The notes under the pieces are model-generated. The model was not told where the DNA came from. It saw nothing but the letters and a program-made list of their open reading frames with translations, and did no database searches. A stretch of DNA of 64,000 nt, from positions 54,385 to 118,384 of the forward strand of contig JAEUJW010000097.1 in assembly GCA_016793465.1 (NCBI GenBank), written 5' to 3'. Positions 62,783-64,000 of the stretch are shown piece by piece. The position numbers and the translations under genes are program-made. The stretch comes from Myxococcales bacterium. GTDB lineage: Bacteria; Myxococcota; Polyangia; Nannocystales; Nannocystaceae. The stretch's first letter is position 1. The number at the start of each line of letters is the position of its first letter.

Positions 62783-63934
62783 TCAGTTGCCCGGCGTTGC
62801 CGAGCGGTTGCCATCGAAGGTGCGGGCGGCCTTGCTCACCAGGCGCTGCTTGTTCTGGTGGAGGTACCCCTGGGTCGTCTGCAGCCGCGCGTGGCGGGCG
62901 AACGCCTGGACCGTGTACACGTCCTCGCCCTGGTCGGCGAGGTAGGTGATGCCGGTGTGGCGGAGGATGTGGAGTCCGGTGAGGTCGAACTTCACGATGC
63001 GCTGGAGGTGGTGGAGAGCCACCTTGACGCTGTGCTGGCTGTGCTCGGCCCACTGCCACTTGGTCCACTGCGAGTTTCGGTAGAGAACCCGCGGGCCGTG
63101 CCGCTCGATGGCCTGAAGGGCCTCAAAGAGCGGGTCAGTGATGGCGACGTCGCCGACCGTTCCCTTGCACGGGCCTTCCTTGCCCCGGAAGATGGTCCTC
63201 GACACCGTGATCAGCCGCTTCTTCATGTTCACGTCGCTCCACCGCAGGGCCGCGATCTCCCCCGTCCGCATGCCGCACTCGAAGCCGAGGACGAACACGA
63301 TGACGTCGTGGGGTGAGAGCTGGGCTTGCGCCTTGCGGAGCTCCTCGATCTGCTCGGCGTCGTAGTGCGGGCGGGTCTTCGGGTCCACCTTGACGAACTC
63401 GATCAGCGGCACGCCGGTGATCAGGCGTCGGTGAAGCGCCCAGCGGAGCATCTTGGCGATCTTGCTGAGTGCGTAGTTGATGGTCGAAGCCTCGAGGCCC
63501 TTCTTGTTCATGTCCGACTTGAGCTTGTCGATTTGATCGACGTCGATGGCGCGGAGCGGCAGCGGTCCGAGCGCCGAGAGGTGATTACGCCAGAGGCTGT
63601 CGTAACCAGTCTGGGTGGCCGGACGCTTGAAGCTTACATAGTTGGGCTCGAAGCGTTCGCGGTAGAACGTTTCGAACGTCAATTCGCACTTACCGCGCGA
63701 TTCGCTCTGGGGGGCCTCGGTGGTGCGTTCCTCCTGACTCGGGGTCGGCAGCGCGAACGTCCTCAGCCACTTCTCCAGCTCCTTCTCGCCCCAACGCTGC
63801 GCCTGGCGCTCGTCGAGGCCCGTGGGAGCGACGATGCGCTTCCGCAGGGGAGTCTGGTGGATGGGGTGCTCGATCTGCATGTCCACGTGGTAGCGGGTCT
63901 TGTCCTTGATGTACGGGCGGAGCGTGATGCTCAT
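62783..63934 (-). CDS. int: Tyrosine recombinase (phage-type integrase)
   Basis: 383 residues. An N-terminal arm-binding-like part (MSITLRPYIKDKTRYHVDMQ), a SAM-like core-binding domain (about 85-180), and the catalytic domain with MRTGEIAALRW (R223), LHILRHTGIT (H322, R325), FARHARL (H348) and nucleophile GYLHQ (Y357). The active set is complete, so the enzyme is likely functional. The start at MSITLRP is preferred over the upstream Met because AGGGACA lies ahead of it and the added residues look non-coding. It reads toward the junction with the kinase gene. Confidence 0.93.
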   Translation of the reverse strand: MSITLRPYIKDKTRYHVDMQIEHPIHQTPLRKRIVAPTGLDERQAQRWGEKELEKWLRTFALPTPSQEERTTEAPQSESRGKCELTFETFYRERFEPNYVSFKRPATQTGYDSLWRNHLSALGPLPLRAIDVDQIDKLKSDMNKKGLEASTINYALSKIAKMLRWALHRRLITGVPLIEFVKVDPKTRPHYDAEQIEELRKAQAQLSPHDVIVFVLGFECGMRTGEIAALRWSDVNMKKRLITVSRTIFRGKEGPCKGTVGDVAITDPLFEALQAIERHGPRVLYRNSQWTKWQWAEHSQHSVKVALHHLQRIVKFDLTGLHILRHTGITYLADQGEDVYTVQAFARHARLQTTQGYLHQNKQRLVSKAARTFDGNRSATPGN

Positions 63935-64000
63935 GCGGGGTGTCCCTGCCGCCCGGCCGCATTCTCGCGCCCAATCAAGCAGCACAGCGCGACTCCACGC

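Larger units (their letters stand above)
62738..64000 (-). mobile_element. End of an integrated element (integrase-proximal)
   Basis: Lower-GC sequence that begins at the broken kinase and runs off the window. It contains a site-specific recombinase gene facing the junction, the usual order for integrative elements and prophages. The type (phage, ICE or IME) cannot be decided from 1.3 kb. Confidence 0.75.

Overview
This window looks like the chromosome of a myxobacterium of the Nannocystaceae type (Nannocystis-like). The clues are very high GC with almost only G/C-ending codons, several lipoproteins with long Ser/Thr/Gly/Asp-rich linkers behind the lipobox, MYXO-CTERM sorting tails, large Ser/Thr kinases with an HRDFKP(D/E)N catalytic loop, and DUF4215-type cysteine motifs. 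The genus is inferred from style, not from a marker gene. No rRNA, tRNA or CRISPR array was seen.

Layout, left to right. 0-2.7 kb: a methyltransferase and a Ser/Thr kinase whose membrane tail is out of frame. 2.8-5.1 kb: a lower-GC island with an AAA ATPase/Toprim-like (DUF4276) gene pair, a candidate anti-phage module, and a MerR-like regulator. 5.2-7.7 kb: two coupled small genes, a CBS-pair protein beside a cystathionine beta-synthase-like enzyme, and a YCII protein. 7.8-19.1 kb: a double-GON lipoprotein, an FHA-AAA+ regulator divergent from a giant sensor kinase, a STAS-like protein, a thioesterase and a haem-motif lipoprotein. 19.1-29.2 kb: ATP-grasp, esterase-like, AI-2E exporter, peroxiredoxin with a clear promoter/operator, KGG protein, GFA, enoyl reductase-like, a propeller lipoprotein and OsmC. 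29.4-32.4 kb: a lone Eco57I-family DNA methyltransferase and a His-tailed thioredoxin. 32.6-37.2 kb: an apparent fusion of two MYXO-CTERM proteins, a PP2C remnant and a di-haem peroxidase lipoprotein. 37.4-44 kb: a SLOG-like protein, an unknown protein, a two-TM SLATT-like protein, a 1199-residue helical-repeat protein and small genes. 44-55.5 kb: L,D-transpeptidase, a cupredoxin-like lipoprotein, a membrane-free RND porter lipoprotein, M19 dipeptidase, two unlike 2-oxoglutarate oxygenases and three lipoproteins. 55.6-60.2 kb: DNA polymerase I and an aldo/keto reductase-polynucleotide kinase-phosphatase fusion. 60.2-64 kb: the 3' part of a TPR kinase gene cut at its catalytic loop by an integrated element whose tyrosine recombinase lies next to the junction.

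Themes: the envelope and cell surface dominate, with at least eleven predicted lipoproteins or sorted proteins. Kinase/FHA signalling, peroxide and thiol stress defence (peroxiredoxin, OsmC, thioredoxin, KGG) and mobile or defence genes make up most of the rest. The strongest candidates for new biology are the RND-porter lipoprotein without membrane helices, the three-domain AKR-PNKP protein, the integration into a conserved kinase motif, and the ATPase/Toprim-like pair.
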